A DNA stretch of 64,000 bases from assembly GCF_000819685.1 (NCBI RefSeq), contig NZ_CDBR01000053.1, forward strand, positions 143,879 through 207,878, written 5' to 3'. Under the pieces are notes generated by a model, which was not told where the DNA came from, ran no database searches, and worked only from the letters and a program-made list of their open reading frames with translations. Origin of the DNA: Aeromonas allosaccharophila (GTDB lineage: Bacteria; Pseudomonadota; Gammaproteobacteria; Enterobacterales; Aeromonadaceae). The stretch's first letter is position 1. The number at the start of each line of letters is the position of its first letter. Made by a program: the position numbers and the translations under genes. Of this stretch, positions 43,916 to 53,555 are shown piece after piece.

Positions 43916-45259
43916 ATGAAGAAAACACATACCATTCTTAACCGTCACCAACTGCTCGATCTGGCTGCCCTGCAGGGCTGGCTGGAGTCCAATCTGGATC
44001 CGGTTCAGCGCGCCGATCAACTGCTGACCCTGCGGCCAGAAGAGCTCAACTGTGTCTTTGATACGCTACCTGCACCGCAAGGTACAGAGCTGCTTGGCTC
44101 ACTCTCTGCCGAGAGTGCCGGTCGCCTGTTGCAGCGGCTGCATGGCAGCATTGTCAGCGTGTTGCAGGAGGCCATTCCCCGTCGCGAGATGGTGGCCATC
44201 CTGCGCAAATTGAGCCGTCAGGATCGCACCATGTTACTGGCTCGCTTCCCGACCCAGGCTCAGGCCATGTACTACTCCCTGCTGGATTGGCCCACCGAGT
44301 CGGTGGGAGCCAACATGCGCCACGAATATCTTGCGGTGCGGGAGGAGGACACGGTCGGGCATGCCAAACAGCTGATCCACGATGCCTGGGACAATGCCCA
44401 GCTGTTTCGCCACATCTATGTGGTCAACGGGGATGGCCGTCTGCAAGGGAGCCTCTCTCTCAAGACTCTGCTGATCGCTGACCCGCTGGCCAGCGTGGCA
44501 AGCCTGATGGATCGGGAGACAGTGCGGATCAACGCCCGTGCGGATCAGGAGCTGGCAGCGCGCTTGCTGATTGACCGCGACCTGTCGGTATTGCCGGTCG
44601 AGGATCAGGGACGACTGGTCGGTATTTTCCATGTCGACGATGCGGCTGATATCCTGGAGCTCGAATCCACCGAGGATGCCGAGATGCAGGGTGGCTCATC
44701 GCCGCTCGATACCCCTTACCTGCAGGCGACGCCCTGGCAGCTATGGCGCAAGCGGGTGGGCTGGCTGCTGATCCTGTTTGTGGCGGAAGCCTATACCGGC
44801 ACCGTGCTGCGGGCCTTTGAGGAGCAGCTGGAGGCCGCCATCGCGCTGGCGTTCTTTATCCCCTTGCTGATCGGTACCGGTGGTAACAGTGGCACCCAGA
44901 TCACCACCACCATAGTTCGTGCCATGGCGGTCGGAGAGGTGAGTCTGCGCAATCTCGGCACCGTGCTGAAAAAGGAGCTCTCCACCGGTCTGCTTATCTC
45001 TGCGGCCATTGCGGTTGCGGCCTGGATCCGGGCCTGGAGTCTGGGGGTTGGCCCCCAGATCGGTATGGTGGTGACCTTTACCATCATCGCCATCGTGCTC
45101 TGGAGTGCCACGGTCGCGTCCATCATTCCCATGGTGCTGCGCCGTTTCCGGATTGACCCGGCTGTAGTTTCCGCACCGTTCATCGCGACGCTGGTGGATG
45201 GTACCGGCCTTATCATCTACTTCGAGATGGCCAAGTGGTTGTTGCCCGAGTTGCAGTAA
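43916..45259 (+). CDS. mgtE: Magnesium transporter MgtE
   Basis: This is a 447-residue magnesium channel of the MgtE family. The N-terminal cytoplasmic domain and two CBS domains (about 130-255, including LSVLPVEDQGRLVGIFHVDDA) precede five membrane helices, with the pore-forming FFIPLLIGTGGNSGTQ motif. I chose MKKTHTILN at 43916, nine bases after AGGA, over an ATG five codons earlier. It is preceded by the M-box riboswitch and so should be expressed when Mg2+ is low. It is monocistronic. Confidence 0.94.
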   Translation: MKKTHTILNRHQLLDLAALQGWLESNLDPVQRADQLLTLRPEELNCVFDTLPAPQGTELLGSLSAESAGRLLQRLHGSIVSVLQEAIPRREMVAILRKLSRQDRTMLLARFPTQAQAMYYSLLDWPTESVGANMRHEYLAVREEDTVGHAKQLIHDAWDNAQLFRHIYVVNGDGRLQGSLSLKTLLIADPLASVASLMDRETVRINARADQELAARLLIDRDLSVLPVEDQGRLVGIFHVDDAADILELESTEDAEMQGGSSPLDTPYLQATPWQLWRKRVGWLLILFVAEAYTGTVLRAFEEQLEAAIALAFFIPLLIGTGGNSGTQITTTIVRAMAVGEVSLRNLGTVLKKELSTGLLISAAIAVAAWIRAWSLGVGPQIGMVVTFTIIAIVLWSATVASIIPMVLRRFRIDPAVVSAPFIATLVDGTGLIIYFEMAKWLLPELQ

Positions 45260-45273
45260 CGGGCAGATTGATA

Positions 45274-45303
45274 TGCAAAAGGCAGCCAGTGGGCTGCCTT
45301 TTG
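45274..45303. terminator. Bidirectional terminator between mgtE and ppx
   Basis: GCAAAAGGCAGCC and GGCTGCCTTTTGC form a perfect 13-pair stem with an AGTG loop. It has A-rich and T-rich flanks on both strands and serves the two convergent genes. Confidence 0.92.
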
Positions 45304-45319
45304 CATTTATCTTTCCGGT

Positions 45320-46810
45320 TTAGCCGAGCTGGAACAACAGTGGCCAGCCTTGCTCCTGGCAATAACGATGCTCCTTCTCCAGATTCTGCATCAAGAGACG
45401 GTTATCCTCGCACCAGTCGATCGGCAGGGTCACGACCAGCTGATCGCCTTGCACTGCGACTTTCCACTCCGGCAGCAGGTTGTCCTGGCGCTTGTGGTGG
45501 GCGGCCACCGCTAGGCGCAGAATGCGGATGCAGCGCAGCACCGTTTGCAGGTCGTGGTTGGGCAGGGGCGGCAGCTCGGAGAGCTTGAGCCCCTTGCGCT
45601 GAAAGCGTACCAGCGCCGCCAGCAGGGCCTGATCGTCCTGGTTGAAGCCGGGCAGGTCGGTGTGTTGCAGGATATAGGCGGAGTGACGATGGATACCGCT
45701 GTAGTTGATGGCAAGGCCAATTTCGTGCAGCCGCGCCGCCCAGCCGAGGATGGCGCGATAGGGCTCTATTTCCATCTGCCACGGCTCTTGCAAGGCATCG
45801 AACAGGGTCAGCACGCTCTGTTCCACCCGGGCGGCTTGTTTGCGGTCCATCCGGTAGTGGGTGCCCAGCGCCTGTGCGGTGCGCTCGCGGATATCGTGGT
45901 GCTGCAAGCGCTCCTCGAACTCGTAAAGGAGCCCTTCACGCAGGGCGCCGTCAGAGTAGTCCAGTCGCTCGATGGGCAGTGAGGTAAACAGTCCGAGCAG
46001 GATGGCGACCGCGGCGGCAAACACCTCCTGGCGCTCTTCGGTGAGCCCCGCCAGCTTGAGGTTATCGACCCGCTTGCGCTCAATCATGACGGCCTTGAGA
46101 TGTTCCAAGCCCGCGAGGGTGATGCTGCCATCGGTCCAGCCCTCGCCCTGCAATACATCGCGCACGGTACGAATGGAGCCGGAGCTGCCAAGGCAGCTCT
46201 GCCAGCCCAGCTTGCGATACTGGTTGATGATGGGGGCGAGCTGGTGCTGCGCCTCCAGCACCGCATTGCTGAAGTTTTTCTCGCTCAGCTTGCCGCTGGC
46301 AAAGAAGCTCTGGGTAAAGCTGACACACCCCATCTTGCGGCTGGTCAGGGCCTTGTGATCAAACCCCTCACCGATGATGAGCTCGGTGCTGCCGCCGCCG
46401 ATATCGACTACCAGCACCTGACCCTCGATGTGCTGGGTATGGGCGACCCCCTGATAGATGAGGCGCGCCTCCTCCTGCCCGCTGATGATCTCGATGGGGT
46501 GGTTGAGCACCTTGGCCGCTTCGCTGACGAATTCGCGGGCATTGCTGGCGCGGCGCAATGTGTAGGTGCCAGCGATGCGGATCTGGTCCGGCTTGATATT
46601 GGTGAGCCGCTCGGCAAACAGTGACAGACAGGCGAGGCCGCGCTCCATCGCCTCCGGGCTCATTCGTTTCTGCTCATCCATCCCCTCGGCCAGACGCACC
46701 CGCTCCTTGATGCGATCGACGATGCGAAAACGTCCTTCGCTCAGGTGAGCGATCACCATGTGAAAACTGTTGGAGCCGAGATCCACGGCGGCATAGAGAC
46801 TATTGTCCAT
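45320..46810 (-). CDS. ppx: Exopolyphosphatase Ppx
   Basis: This is a 496-residue Ppx/GppA-family enzyme that removes terminal phosphates from polyphosphate. The actin-like N-terminal domain has [15 protein letters not shown] (about 6-20) and [16 protein letters not shown] (about 140). A C-terminal HD-like domain follows. Its start lies inside the 3' end of ppk1 (11-base overlap), so synthesis and degradation enzymes are co-expressed from the Pho-box promoter. Confidence 0.95.
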   Translation of the reverse strand: MDNSLYAAVDLGSNSFHMVIAHLSEGRFRIVDRIKERVRLAEGMDEQKRMSPEAMERGLACLSLFAERLTNIKPDQIRIAGTYTLRRASNAREFVSEAAKVLNHPIEIISGQEEARLIYQGVAHTQHIEGQVLVVDIGGGSTELIIGEGFDHKALTSRKMGCVSFTQSFFASGKLSEKNFSNAVLEAQHQLAPIINQYRKLGWQSCLGSSGSIRTVRDVLQGEGWTDGSITLAGLEHLKAVMIERKRVDNLKLAGLTEERQEVFAAAVAILLGLFTSLPIERLDYSDGALREGLLYEFEERLQHHDIRERTAQALGTHYRMDRKQAARVEQSVLTLFDALQEPWQMEIEPYRAILGWAARLHEIGLAINYSGIHRHSAYILQHTDLPGFNQDDQALLAALVRFQRKGLKLSELPPLPNHDLQTVLRCIRILRLAVAAHHKRQDNLLPEWKVAVQGDQLVVTLPIDWCEDNRLLMQNLEKEHRYCQEQGWPLLFQLG

Positions 46811-48869
46811 TGTTTGACTCGATACGTTTGAGATAGTCGTAAATCGCCACCTGAGAGCGGATCTTGCGGCGGTTGCCCCGCTTCACATACTCGTTCTTCT
46901 GGTCGGCATCGATCACCCGCGCCTTGCAGGTATCACTCAGTTGTAGCTCGAGAATATCCATGATGCGCTGCTTGAGGCGCTCATCATAAATGGGTGTACC
47001 CACCTCGATCCGGCCGTCGATATTGCGGCTCATCCAGTCGGCGCTGGAGATATAGAGCTGGGGGTTGCCCTTGTTGTGGAACACCATCACCCGCGGGTGT
47101 TCAAGGAAGCGGTCGATGATGCTGATCACCTTGATGTTGTCACTGAGGCCCGGTACGCCCGGACGCAGGGCGCACATGCCACGGATGATCATCTGGATTG
47201 GCACCCCCGCCTGACCGGCGGCATAGAGCCGGTTGATGAGATCCTTGTCCACCAGATTGTTGATCTTGAGGATGATGCCGCTCGGCTGACCCGCCTTGGC
47301 GTTGGAGAGCTCGTTATCGATGAGACGATAGAGCTGACGGCGGCTGTTGATGGGGGAGACCAGCAGGTGGTTGAACTTGTAGCGCCGATACGGATATTCG
47401 ATGTATTCGAACACCCCCTCCACTTCGGCGGTGATATCCGGATTGCGGGTCAGCAGCGAGAAGTCGGTGTAGATCTTGGCGGTCTTCTCGTTGAAGTTGC
47501 CGGTGCCGATATGGGCATAGCGCACCGGCTCGCCATTTTCGTGGCGGGTGATGAGGCAGAGCTTGGAGTGGATCTTGAGGCTCGGTACCCCGAACACCAC
47601 CTTGACCCCGGCATCGGTGAGGATGTTGGCCCAGTCGATGTTGGCCGCTTCATCGAAACGGGCGCGCAGTTCGACCACCACGGTCACCTTCTTGCCGTTG
47701 TTGGCGGCATCAATGAGGGAGTGGATGATGCGCGACTTCTTGGCCACCCGGTAGATATTGATGCGAATGGCACTCACCGCCGGATCGAACGCTGCCTGGC
47801 GCACCAGCTCGGTGAAGTGGTGGAACTTGTGGTACGGGTAGTAGAGCAGAATATCCTGCTTGGTGATGGCATCGAAGGCGTTGACGAAGCCGTCGAAATC
47901 GCGGCAATCCAGCGCTGGCAACTTGGGGTTTTCCAGATAGTCACGGCCCACGTTGGGGAAGCCGATGAAATCCTTGAAGTTGTGGTAGCGTCCGCCCGGC
48001 ATGATGGCGTCGTAGCTGCTGATCTGCAGCTTGAGCTTGAGGAAGCTTATCATGGCGGCGGGCATCTCCCGCTCGTAGACGAAGCGCACCGGCATGGCGG
48101 TGAGACGCTGCTTCAAGCCGTCACTCATCTTGTCCAGCAGACTCAAGTCCAGCTGGTCGGAGAGTCCGTATTCGGCATCCCGGGTCAGCTTCACCGCGTA
48201 GGCGGCAATCTCGTCGTAGTCGAAGAAGCCCTTGAAGATCTCGTCGAGACAGAAGCGGATAACGTTATCCAGAATGATGATCTGCTTCTTGCGCCGGGTT
48301 CCTTCCGGCGGCAACTGGAAGAAGCGGGGCAGGTCATCGGTCGGCACTTCCACCAGGGCGTACTGGATCACCTGACCGTTCTTCTTCATCTCGACGGCCA
48401 GATAGGTGTACTCATCCTTGAGGAACTTGACCGGATTGACCTCCTTGTTGAGCAGGATCGGGATGATGTGGCGCAGCACCTTCTCCTTGAAGAAGACCCG
48501 CAACCACTTCTGGATCGCCTCGGAAAGCTGGTTCTCGTTGACCAGGAAGATGTTGTGGCGGGCCAGCGCAATCAACAACTCCTTGTAGGTGTTGTCGAAT
48601 GCCTCACCGAGCGTCATCACCTTCTGCTGGATGGCGCGCAGCAGTACCTTGGCTTCATCGTCGCCGCCATGTACTTCGTTGATCAGAATACGGCGCTTGA
48701 CGTCCGACACCCGTACCTTGAAAAACTCATCCTGGTTGGAAGAGAAGATCCCCAGAAAACGGACCCGCTCGATGAGGGGCACCGTCTTGTCCATTGCCTC
48801 TTGCAACACCCGTTCATTGAATGAGAGCCAGCTCAGCTCTTTCTCTTCATACAGCTTGTCGGTGCTCAT
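46800..48869 (-). CDS. ppk1: Polyphosphate kinase Ppk1
   Basis: This is a 689-residue enzyme that makes polyphosphate from ATP, with the family N-terminus [16 protein letters not shown]. The catalytic region has [17 protein letters not shown] and HSKLCLI, whose histidine is expected to be the phosphorylated residue. [19 protein letters not shown] and a second HKD-like half toward the C-terminus follow. The start is the first ATG behind a GAGGCAC. Upstream sits a two-repeat Pho box. Confidence 0.95.
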   Translation of the reverse strand: MSTDKLYEEKELSWLSFNERVLQEAMDKTVPLIERVRFLGIFSSNQDEFFKVRVSDVKRRILINEVHGGDDEAKVLLRAIQQKVMTLGEAFDNTYKELLIALARHNIFLVNENQLSEAIQKWLRVFFKEKVLRHIIPILLNKEVNPVKFLKDEYTYLAVEMKKNGQVIQYALVEVPTDDLPRFFQLPPEGTRRKKQIIILDNVIRFCLDEIFKGFFDYDEIAAYAVKLTRDAEYGLSDQLDLSLLDKMSDGLKQRLTAMPVRFVYEREMPAAMISFLKLKLQISSYDAIMPGGRYHNFKDFIGFPNVGRDYLENPKLPALDCRDFDGFVNAFDAITKQDILLYYPYHKFHHFTELVRQAAFDPAVSAIRINIYRVAKKSRIIHSLIDAANNGKKVTVVVELRARFDEAANIDWANILTDAGVKVVFGVPSLKIHSKLCLITRHENGEPVRYAHIGTGNFNEKTAKIYTDFSLLTRNPDITAEVEGVFEYIEYPYRRYKFNHLLVSPINSRRQLYRLIDNELSNAKAGQPSGIILKINNLVDKDLINRLYAAGQAGVPIQMIIRGMCALRPGVPGLSDNIKVISIIDRFLEHPRVMVFHNKGNPQLYISSADWMSRNIDGRIEVGTPIYDERLKQRIMDILELQLSDTCKARVIDADQKNEYVKRGNRRKIRSQVAIYDYLKRIESNNGQ

Positions 48870-48916
48870 GTTGTGCCTCTGTTTCAGGTCGCGTCTGCGC
48901 GGCAGTTATGGCGTTA

Positions 48917-48938
48917 ATATATGACAAATAAATGACAA
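48917..48938 (-). promoter_or_regulatory. Pho box upstream of ppk1-ppx
   Basis: On the minus strand two exactly abutting 11-base repeats, TTGTCATTTAT and TTGTCATATAT, match the PhoB half-site consensus CTGTCATAWAW. The TATATTAA that follows could be the -10 region. The site is 48 bases before ppk1, so phosphate starvation should induce polyphosphate genes. Confidence 0.87.
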
Positions 48939-48943
48939 GATGG

Positions 48944-49459
48944 TTACTGCTCGCTGAACGCCTCGTCGATGTCGACCACCAGATCATCGGAGAGGGACTC
49001 CAGCGCGGTGATCAGGTCATCCATGGCGAGCCCATCGGGCAGGGCAACCAGCGCGTGGGCATAGAAGAGCGGGGCGCCGGAGTGGGGGGCCGGTTCACAG
49101 CCGGTGGTGAGATCGGCCACGTTGATCTCGAGCTGGCGCAGGATGCTGGCCACTTCGTGGACGATGCCGGGGCGGTCGTTGCCGGTCACTGTCATCATCA
49201 CCTGATGGGCCGGTTCGGCAGTGGGTGTGCCTTCGGCAAAGCTGATGGTCAGACCCGGCAGCAGGGCCAGCGCTTCACACAGGCTGCGATAGTGCTCATC
49301 GGGCACGGAGACATGGAGGATACCGGCAAACTGGCCCGCCAGTTCGCTCATGGCACTGCCCAGCCAGTTGCCCTGCTCGCGGCTGATGACGGCCGCCAGA
49401 CTCTCGACGATCCCGGGTTTGTCTGCACCGATCACGGTGACCACCAATTGCTTTTGCAT
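48944..49459 (-). CDS. gcvR: Glycine cleavage regulator GcvR-like ACT-domain protein
   Basis: This is a 171-residue protein made of two ACT domains: QKQLVVTVIGADKPGIVESLA (about 2-75) and VMMTVTGNDRPGIVHEVASIL (about 90-165). In E. coli GcvR binds GcvA and represses the glycine cleavage genes. AAGGAG precedes the ATG, so I dropped an in-frame upstream extension. The gene ends a few bases before the Pho box. Related two-ACT proteins exist, so the exact role is likely but not certain. Confidence 0.83.
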   Translation of the reverse strand: MQKQLVVTVIGADKPGIVESLAAVISREQGNWLGSAMSELAGQFAGILHVSVPDEHYRSLCEALALLPGLTISFAEGTPTAEPAHQVMMTVTGNDRPGIVHEVASILRQLEINVADLTTGCEPAPHSGAPLFYAHALVALPDGLAMDDLITALESLSDDLVVDIDEAFSEQ

Positions 49460-49656
49460 CCTGCTCTCCTTGAAATTGGAACTCTGGCTCGATCCCCATT
49501 GTGCCTGCTGTGGCTGGTCATATGAACCCCCGCCTGCGGGCAAATAGATAAAAAGACGGGACTTTTACACTTTCCATACGCTTGTCTGCTGCCTTGCTCC
49601 GTGGCGGCTGTGGTAAAGTGGTTCCCCTTTCGTGTTGTGAACTGGATCGTGCTTTC

Positions 49657-50535
49657 ATGAATACCCTTGTCGTATCGGGATTGCTGTTGCTGGCGCTGCT
49701 TGTGTTGGCGATCTTCTGGAACAGAGGCAGACAGCAAAAGCGCCTGCCTTATGATGTGCAGGAGACCCTGTTCAGCCCCGCCGAGCGATCGTTTCTCGGG
49801 GTGCTGGATCTGGCGGTGGGTGACAAGGCCCGGGTCTTTGCCAAAGTGCGGGTGGCCGATGTGCTGACGCCGCAGGCCGGGATCGGCAAAAGCAAATGGC
49901 AGCAGCACTTCAACAAGATCAGTGCCAAGCATTTCGACTATCTGCTTTGCCACCCCGCGGATCTCTCCTTTATCTGTGCCATCGAGCTTGATGACAGCTC
50001 TCACCGTCACCAGAAGCGCAAGGCGCGGGATCTCTTTCTGAAAACCGCCTGCGACAGCGCCGGTCTGCCGTTGCTGCAGATCCCGGCAAGTGCCAGCTAT
50101 CTGGTGGAAGAGCTGCGCGAACAGATCCTGCCGCTGCTGGTCAAAACCAGCGAACCGCTGGCAGAGGATCTGCCGCTCGGGGCGCGTCGCGAGCCGACGT
50201 TCAACCCTCTGCTGCTGGACGGCGTGGATGTCGGTGCCGGGATGCGTGGCCGTACTGCCCATGCCGAGGCCATCTCGCCCACGTCGTTCCACGAGCCTGC
50301 CATCCACTCCAGGGGGATGGTGGAGATGCCACAGAGTGAGGGTGAGCTGGTCGATGGCCTGTTCGCCGACGTGGAGGATGATGAAGTGCACGAGGTACAC
50401 CACTGCCCCCGCTGCGATGCGCCGCTGGTGGAGCGGGAGGCGAAAAAAGGCCCCCACGCCGGTCGACTCTTTCTGGCCTGCAGCCGTTTTCCCGAGTGTC
50501 GTTACGCGGCGCCGCACCACCATAATCACCACTGA
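49657..50535 (+). CDS. DUF2726 membrane-anchored protein with topoisomerase-type zinc ribbon
   Basis: This is a 292-residue protein. One N-terminal TM helix (about 3-22) precedes a DUF2726 domain (about 35-160, GVLDLAVGDKARVFAKVRVADV and FICAIELDDSSH). A variable linker and a C-terminal zinc ribbon of the type found in topoisomerase I follow (CPRCDAPLVEREAKKG and LACSRFPECRY, four cysteines). The tail is histidine-rich (HHHNHH). DUF2726 is thought to be nuclease-like or nucleic-acid-related, so binding of DNA or RNA at the inner membrane is a guess. It is divergent from gcvR and ends at a terminator. Confidence 0.85.
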   Translation: MNTLVVSGLLLLALLVLAIFWNRGRQQKRLPYDVQETLFSPAERSFLGVLDLAVGDKARVFAKVRVADVLTPQAGIGKSKWQQHFNKISAKHFDYLLCHPADLSFICAIELDDSSHRHQKRKARDLFLKTACDSAGLPLLQIPASASYLVEELREQILPLLVKTSEPLAEDLPLGARREPTFNPLLLDGVDVGAGMRGRTAHAEAISPTSFHEPAIHSRGMVEMPQSEGELVDGLFADVEDDEVHEVHHCPRCDAPLVEREAKKGPHAGRLFLACSRFPECRYAAPHHHNHH

Positions 50536-50557
50536 GTGCCCCTCACCGTGTCGCATG

Positions 50558-50585
50558 CTGCCCTCTGACGAGGGCAGTTTTCTTT
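50558..50585 (+). terminator. Intrinsic terminator after the DUF2726 gene
   Basis: CTGCCCTC and GAGGGCAG form an eight-pair stem with a TGAC loop, followed by TTTTCTTT. Confidence 0.88.
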
Positions 50586-50713
50586 GTGCGATGGGCGGCG
50601 TTTATGGGCGGCGCTGCATGCAGAAAATTCCTCGGCAAAATTTATCTAATCTCCCGTTTCTGTCGATACACTTAGCCTGAATACGACAATTTTTGACAAT
50701 GTGTCGGAATTTT

Positions 50714-50768
50714 GGCACTTTGTGCCGGTCATGACATCGCCCAGCCGCGTTTTATGGCCCAATAAAAC
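50714..50768. promoter_or_regulatory. Two inverted repeats in the flrA control region
   Basis: GGCAC-TTT-GTGCC (50714-50726) and GTTTTAT-GGCCCA-ATAAAAC (50749-50768) lie 35-90 bases before flrA. They look like operators for unknown regulators. I cannot match either to a named site. Confidence 0.45.
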
Positions 50769-50802
50769 AATAAGTTAGATCAGGACATCGCGAGGAATGG
50801 AT

Positions 50803-52224
50803 ATGGTGGAGATGGGCGTGTTGATTGTTGATGCCGATGCGCAGCGGCGCCAGCAGTTGGGAACCGTGCTCTCGTTTATGGGGATCCCGTGGCAAGAGGT
50901 GGCGCAAAGCGATCTGGATGTGGCCATCGAATCCTCGGGTCCGCTGCAAGGGGTGCTGGTGGGTGAACTGACCGACCGTCCCTTGTCAGAGCTGCTGGCT
51001 GCCTTCCCTCGCACGCCATTCCTCTCGCTGGTTGAGGCCGATCTGCCCAACAGCAACTTTATCGGGGTCGCGCTCTCGCCCTTTACCTATGAATCCCTCA
51101 CCCGTCATCTGCACTTCTGTCAGGCGTTTGTCTCCTTGCATCCCCGTCAGCAGACCCATGACAAGGGTCAGGCCCTGCTGCGCTTGCTGGTGGGCAAAGG
51201 GAAGGGGATCCAGGAGGTGCGTCGGCTCATCAGCCAGGTGGCCGAGACCGATGCCAACGTGCTGATCCTCGGCGAGTCCGGCACCGGTAAAGAGGTGGTG
51301 GCTCGCGCTATCCACGAACTCTCTTCCCGCAGCAGTGGCCCCTTCGTGCCCATCAACTGTGGCGCTATTCCCGCCGAGCTGCTGGAGAGCGAACTGTTCG
51401 GTCACGAGAAGGGGGCGTTTACCGGCGCCATCGCGGCTCGTCGCGGTCGCTTCGAGCTGGCGCAGGGGGGCACCCTGTTCCTCGACGAGATCGGCGACAT
51501 GCCAATGCCGATGCAGGTCAAACTGCTGCGGGTGCTGCAGGAGCGGCTGTTCGACCGGGTCGGTGGCGGCAAACCCATTCAGGCCGATGTGCGCATCATC
51601 GCGGCTACTCACCGGGATCTGGAGGCGATGATCCGCACCCAGGGTTTCCGTGAAGATCTCTACTACCGCCTCAACGTATTCCCGATTGAGACGCCGCCGC
51701 TGCGAGATCGCATCGACGACATTCCGTTGCTGCTGCAGGAGCTGCTCAACCGCCATGCCGAGCAGCACCACGGCTTTATCCGGTTGACCCAGCGGGCGCT
51801 GGAGTCGCTGATGCAGTACCCCTGGCCCGGCAACGTGCGCGAGCTCTCCAACCTGCTGGAGCGGCTGCTGATCCTCTACCCGCACCAGATTGTCGATGTG
51901 GCCGACCTGCCGAGCCGTTATCGCCTGTTGCCGAGCGAGCCGCGTGATGAGCGGCTGACCGAGATGGATGAGCGCGATGCGCTGGCGGCGGTATTCCAGG
52001 AGCCGCCCGAGCTGGATCACTCCCTCGCCTCGGCCCGCACCATGCAGTTGCCGGAGGAGGGGGTCAACCTCAAAGAGATGCTGGCCGACCTCGAAGTGGA
52101 ACTGATCCGTCAGGCGCTGGAGTCTCAGGACGGGGTCGTGGCCCGCGCCGCCGATCTGCTCGGCATGCGCCGTACCACCTTGGTGGAGAAGATGAAAAAG
52201 TACGGGATGAGCAAGGACGTCTAA
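50803..52224 (+). CDS. flrA: Flagellar master regulator FlrA (sigma-54 activator)
   Basis: This is a 473-residue class I flagellar activator of the FleQ/FlrA type. The N-terminal FleQ domain (about 1-120) is receiver-like but has VLVGELTDR where a phosphoacceptor would be, so it is not phosphorylated there. The AAA+ domain has Walker [15 protein letters not shown] (sigma-54 contact) and GNVREL. A Fis-type helix-turn-helix ends the protein. I chose the ATG at 50803 (AGGA six bases upstream) over 50797, which sits directly on the binding site. It should activate flrBC and other class II genes. Confidence 0.93.
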   Translation: MVEMGVLIVDADAQRRQQLGTVLSFMGIPWQEVAQSDLDVAIESSGPLQGVLVGELTDRPLSELLAAFPRTPFLSLVEADLPNSNFIGVALSPFTYESLTRHLHFCQAFVSLHPRQQTHDKGQALLRLLVGKGKGIQEVRRLISQVAETDANVLILGESGTGKEVVARAIHELSSRSSGPFVPINCGAIPAELLESELFGHEKGAFTGAIAARRGRFELAQGGTLFLDEIGDMPMPMQVKLLRVLQERLFDRVGGGKPIQADVRIIAATHRDLEAMIRTQGFREDLYYRLNVFPIETPPLRDRIDDIPLLLQELLNRHAEQHHGFIRLTQRALESLMQYPWPGNVRELSNLLERLLILYPHQIVDVADLPSRYRLLPSEPRDERLTEMDERDALAAVFQEPPELDHSLASARTMQLPEEGVNLKEMLADLEVELIRQALESQDGVVARAADLLGMRRTTLVEKMKKYGMSKDV

Positions 52225-52279
52225 GGGTCAAAGCCTTGACGCCAACACGCAATTTATTGTTTTAATTCACATAATTTAG

Positions 52280-52295
52280 TGGCATGGAAATTGAA
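52280..52295 (+). promoter_or_regulatory. Degenerate sigma-54 promoter of flrBC
   Basis: TGGCAT-GGAAA-TTGAA resembles the -24/-12 consensus but has T for C at the last -24 position and A for C in the -12 element. It lies 36 bases before flrB, where an FlrA-dependent promoter is expected. Confidence 0.6.
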
Positions 52296-52330
52296 TAACC
52301 TGACCCAATAGCCAGTTTGAGGTCAGGTTT

Positions 52331-53365
52331 ATGACAATCCAGCAGCAGGACATGCCACTCCAGTCCCACGAAGTGAGCCAGCTCTATGCCATCTTCAAGG
52401 CGCTCCCCACCGGGGTGTTGCTGCTTGATGGGGCCGGGGTGGTCACCCGCGCGAATCCGGCGGCCATCTCCCTGCTGGGGGAGCCGTTGGAAGGGGAGCT
52501 CTGGCGCCACATCATTGCCCGCTGCTTCGAGCCGCGCGAGGATGATGGCCACGAAATCTCCCTGCGCGACGGGCGTCGGGTGCAGCTCTCGACCCAACCG
52601 CTGCCGGATCAGCCCGGTCAGCTGGTCTTTATCAACGACCTGACCGAAACCCGCAAGCTGCAAGACCGCATCAACCATATGAAGCGGCTGTCGGCGCTGG
52701 GCAATATGGCGGCCTCGCTCGCCCACCAGATCCGCACTCCGCTCTCCGCCGCCATGCTCTATGCCGCCAACTTGGCTAACCGCACCCTCAAGCCGGAATC
52801 CCGCACTCAGTTTCAGCAAAAGCTGATGGCCCGTTTGCAGGATCTGGAGAAGCAGATCAACGACATCCTGCTGTTTGCCCGCAACGGCGACAATCAGGTG
52901 GTCACCCCCATCTCGGTACAAGGGCTGCTGGCCGAAGTGCAGGCTGGTGCCGAGGCTTTCTGCCAGCAGCAGGGCTGCGAGCTGCACATGGAGGCGCCGG
53001 AGCCCGATCTCTGTCTGCTGGCCAACAGCAGTGCGCTGGCGGGGGCCATCAACAACCTGATTGCCAATGCTCAACAGGCGGGGGCCACGTCACTCTTGGT
53101 CAGCGCGGTGCGCAGTGGCGCCCGGGTGGAGATGCGGGTTATCGATAATGGCAAGGGGATCCCTTCCCATCAGCTCGGTCAGGTATTCGAACCCTTCTTT
53201 ACCACTCGCTCCCAGGGCACTGGCCTGGGGCTGGCGGTGGTGCAATCTGTAGTGCGTGCCCATCAGGGGGAGGTCGGTGTGGCCTCGGTTCCCGGTGAGG
53301 GCACCTGCTTTACTCTGTCGTTCCCCCTGCATCAGCAACCGGTGCAGCTTGGAGGTGTAGCATGA
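52331..53365 (+). CDS. flrB: Flagellar sensor histidine kinase FlrB
   Basis: This is a 344-residue soluble kinase with no membrane segment. A PAS-like domain (about 15-105) precedes the HisKA domain with His132 in SLAHQIRTPLSAA, and the ATPase domain with NNLIANAQQA (N-box), DNGKGI and GTGLGLAVVQ. It phosphorylates FlrC. Its last codons read LGGVA and its TGA overlaps the start of the first mini-ORF (GCATGA), so translation passes straight on. Confidence 0.95.
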   Translation: MTIQQQDMPLQSHEVSQLYAIFKALPTGVLLLDGAGVVTRANPAAISLLGEPLEGELWRHIIARCFEPREDDGHEISLRDGRRVQLSTQPLPDQPGQLVFINDLTETRKLQDRINHMKRLSALGNMAASLAHQIRTPLSAAMLYAANLANRTLKPESRTQFQQKLMARLQDLEKQINDILLFARNGDNQVVTPISVQGLLAEVQAGAEAFCQQQGCELHMEAPEPDLCLLANSSALAGAINNLIANAQQAGATSLLVSAVRSGARVEMRVIDNGKGIPSHQLGQVFEPFFTTRSQGTGLGLAVVQSVVRAHQGEVGVASVPGEGTCFTLSFPLHQQPVQLGGVA

Positions 53366-53460
53366 CCCATATCGGATCCAGGTTGTTAGCCGGGGCCAGC
53401 TGGCCGTTGGCGATTAATGTCGATGAGCTAGAGCTGTTGGCTGTGGGAGGTGTAGCATGA
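53362..53460 (+). CDS. 32-residue mini-ORF, copy 1
   Basis: The peptide starts MTHIGSRLLAG and ends LLAVGGVA. The ATG overlaps the flrB TGA, and GGAGG lies six bases upstream, so ribosomes leaving flrB can start here. I know no family for it. Its first ~28 bases partly match the start of flrC (about 20 of 28 bases with one gap), so it may be a decayed copy of the flrB/flrC junction. It may be a real peptide or only a translational bridge. Confidence 0.5.
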   Translation: MTHIGSRLLAGASWPLAINVDELELLAVGGVA

Positions 53461-53555
53461 CCCATATCGGATCCAGGTTGTTAGCCGGGGCCAGCTGGCC
53501 GTTGGCGATTAATGTCGATGAGCTAGAGCTGTTGGCTGTGGGAGGTGTAGCATGA
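53457..53555 (+). CDS. 32-residue mini-ORF, copy 2
   Basis: This encodes the same peptide as the preceding mini-ORF from an identical second repeat. The start overlaps the stop of copy 1 and the stop overlaps the flrC start (ATGA each time), with GGAGG before each start. Whether the peptide is stable or used is unknown. Confidence 0.5.
   Translation: MTHIGSRLLAGASWPLAINVDELELLAVGGVA

Noticed and set aside
47076..48824. 582-codon open frame opposite ppk1
   Set aside because: It is antisense to Ppk1 with a low-complexity, Asp/Gly/Val/His-rich translation; typical mirror frame of a GC-rich gene.
50714..50726. TGGCAC in GGCACTTTGTGCC as a sigma-54 -24 element for flrA
   Set aside because: The bases 11 downstream read GCCGG, not TTGC, so there is no -12 element.
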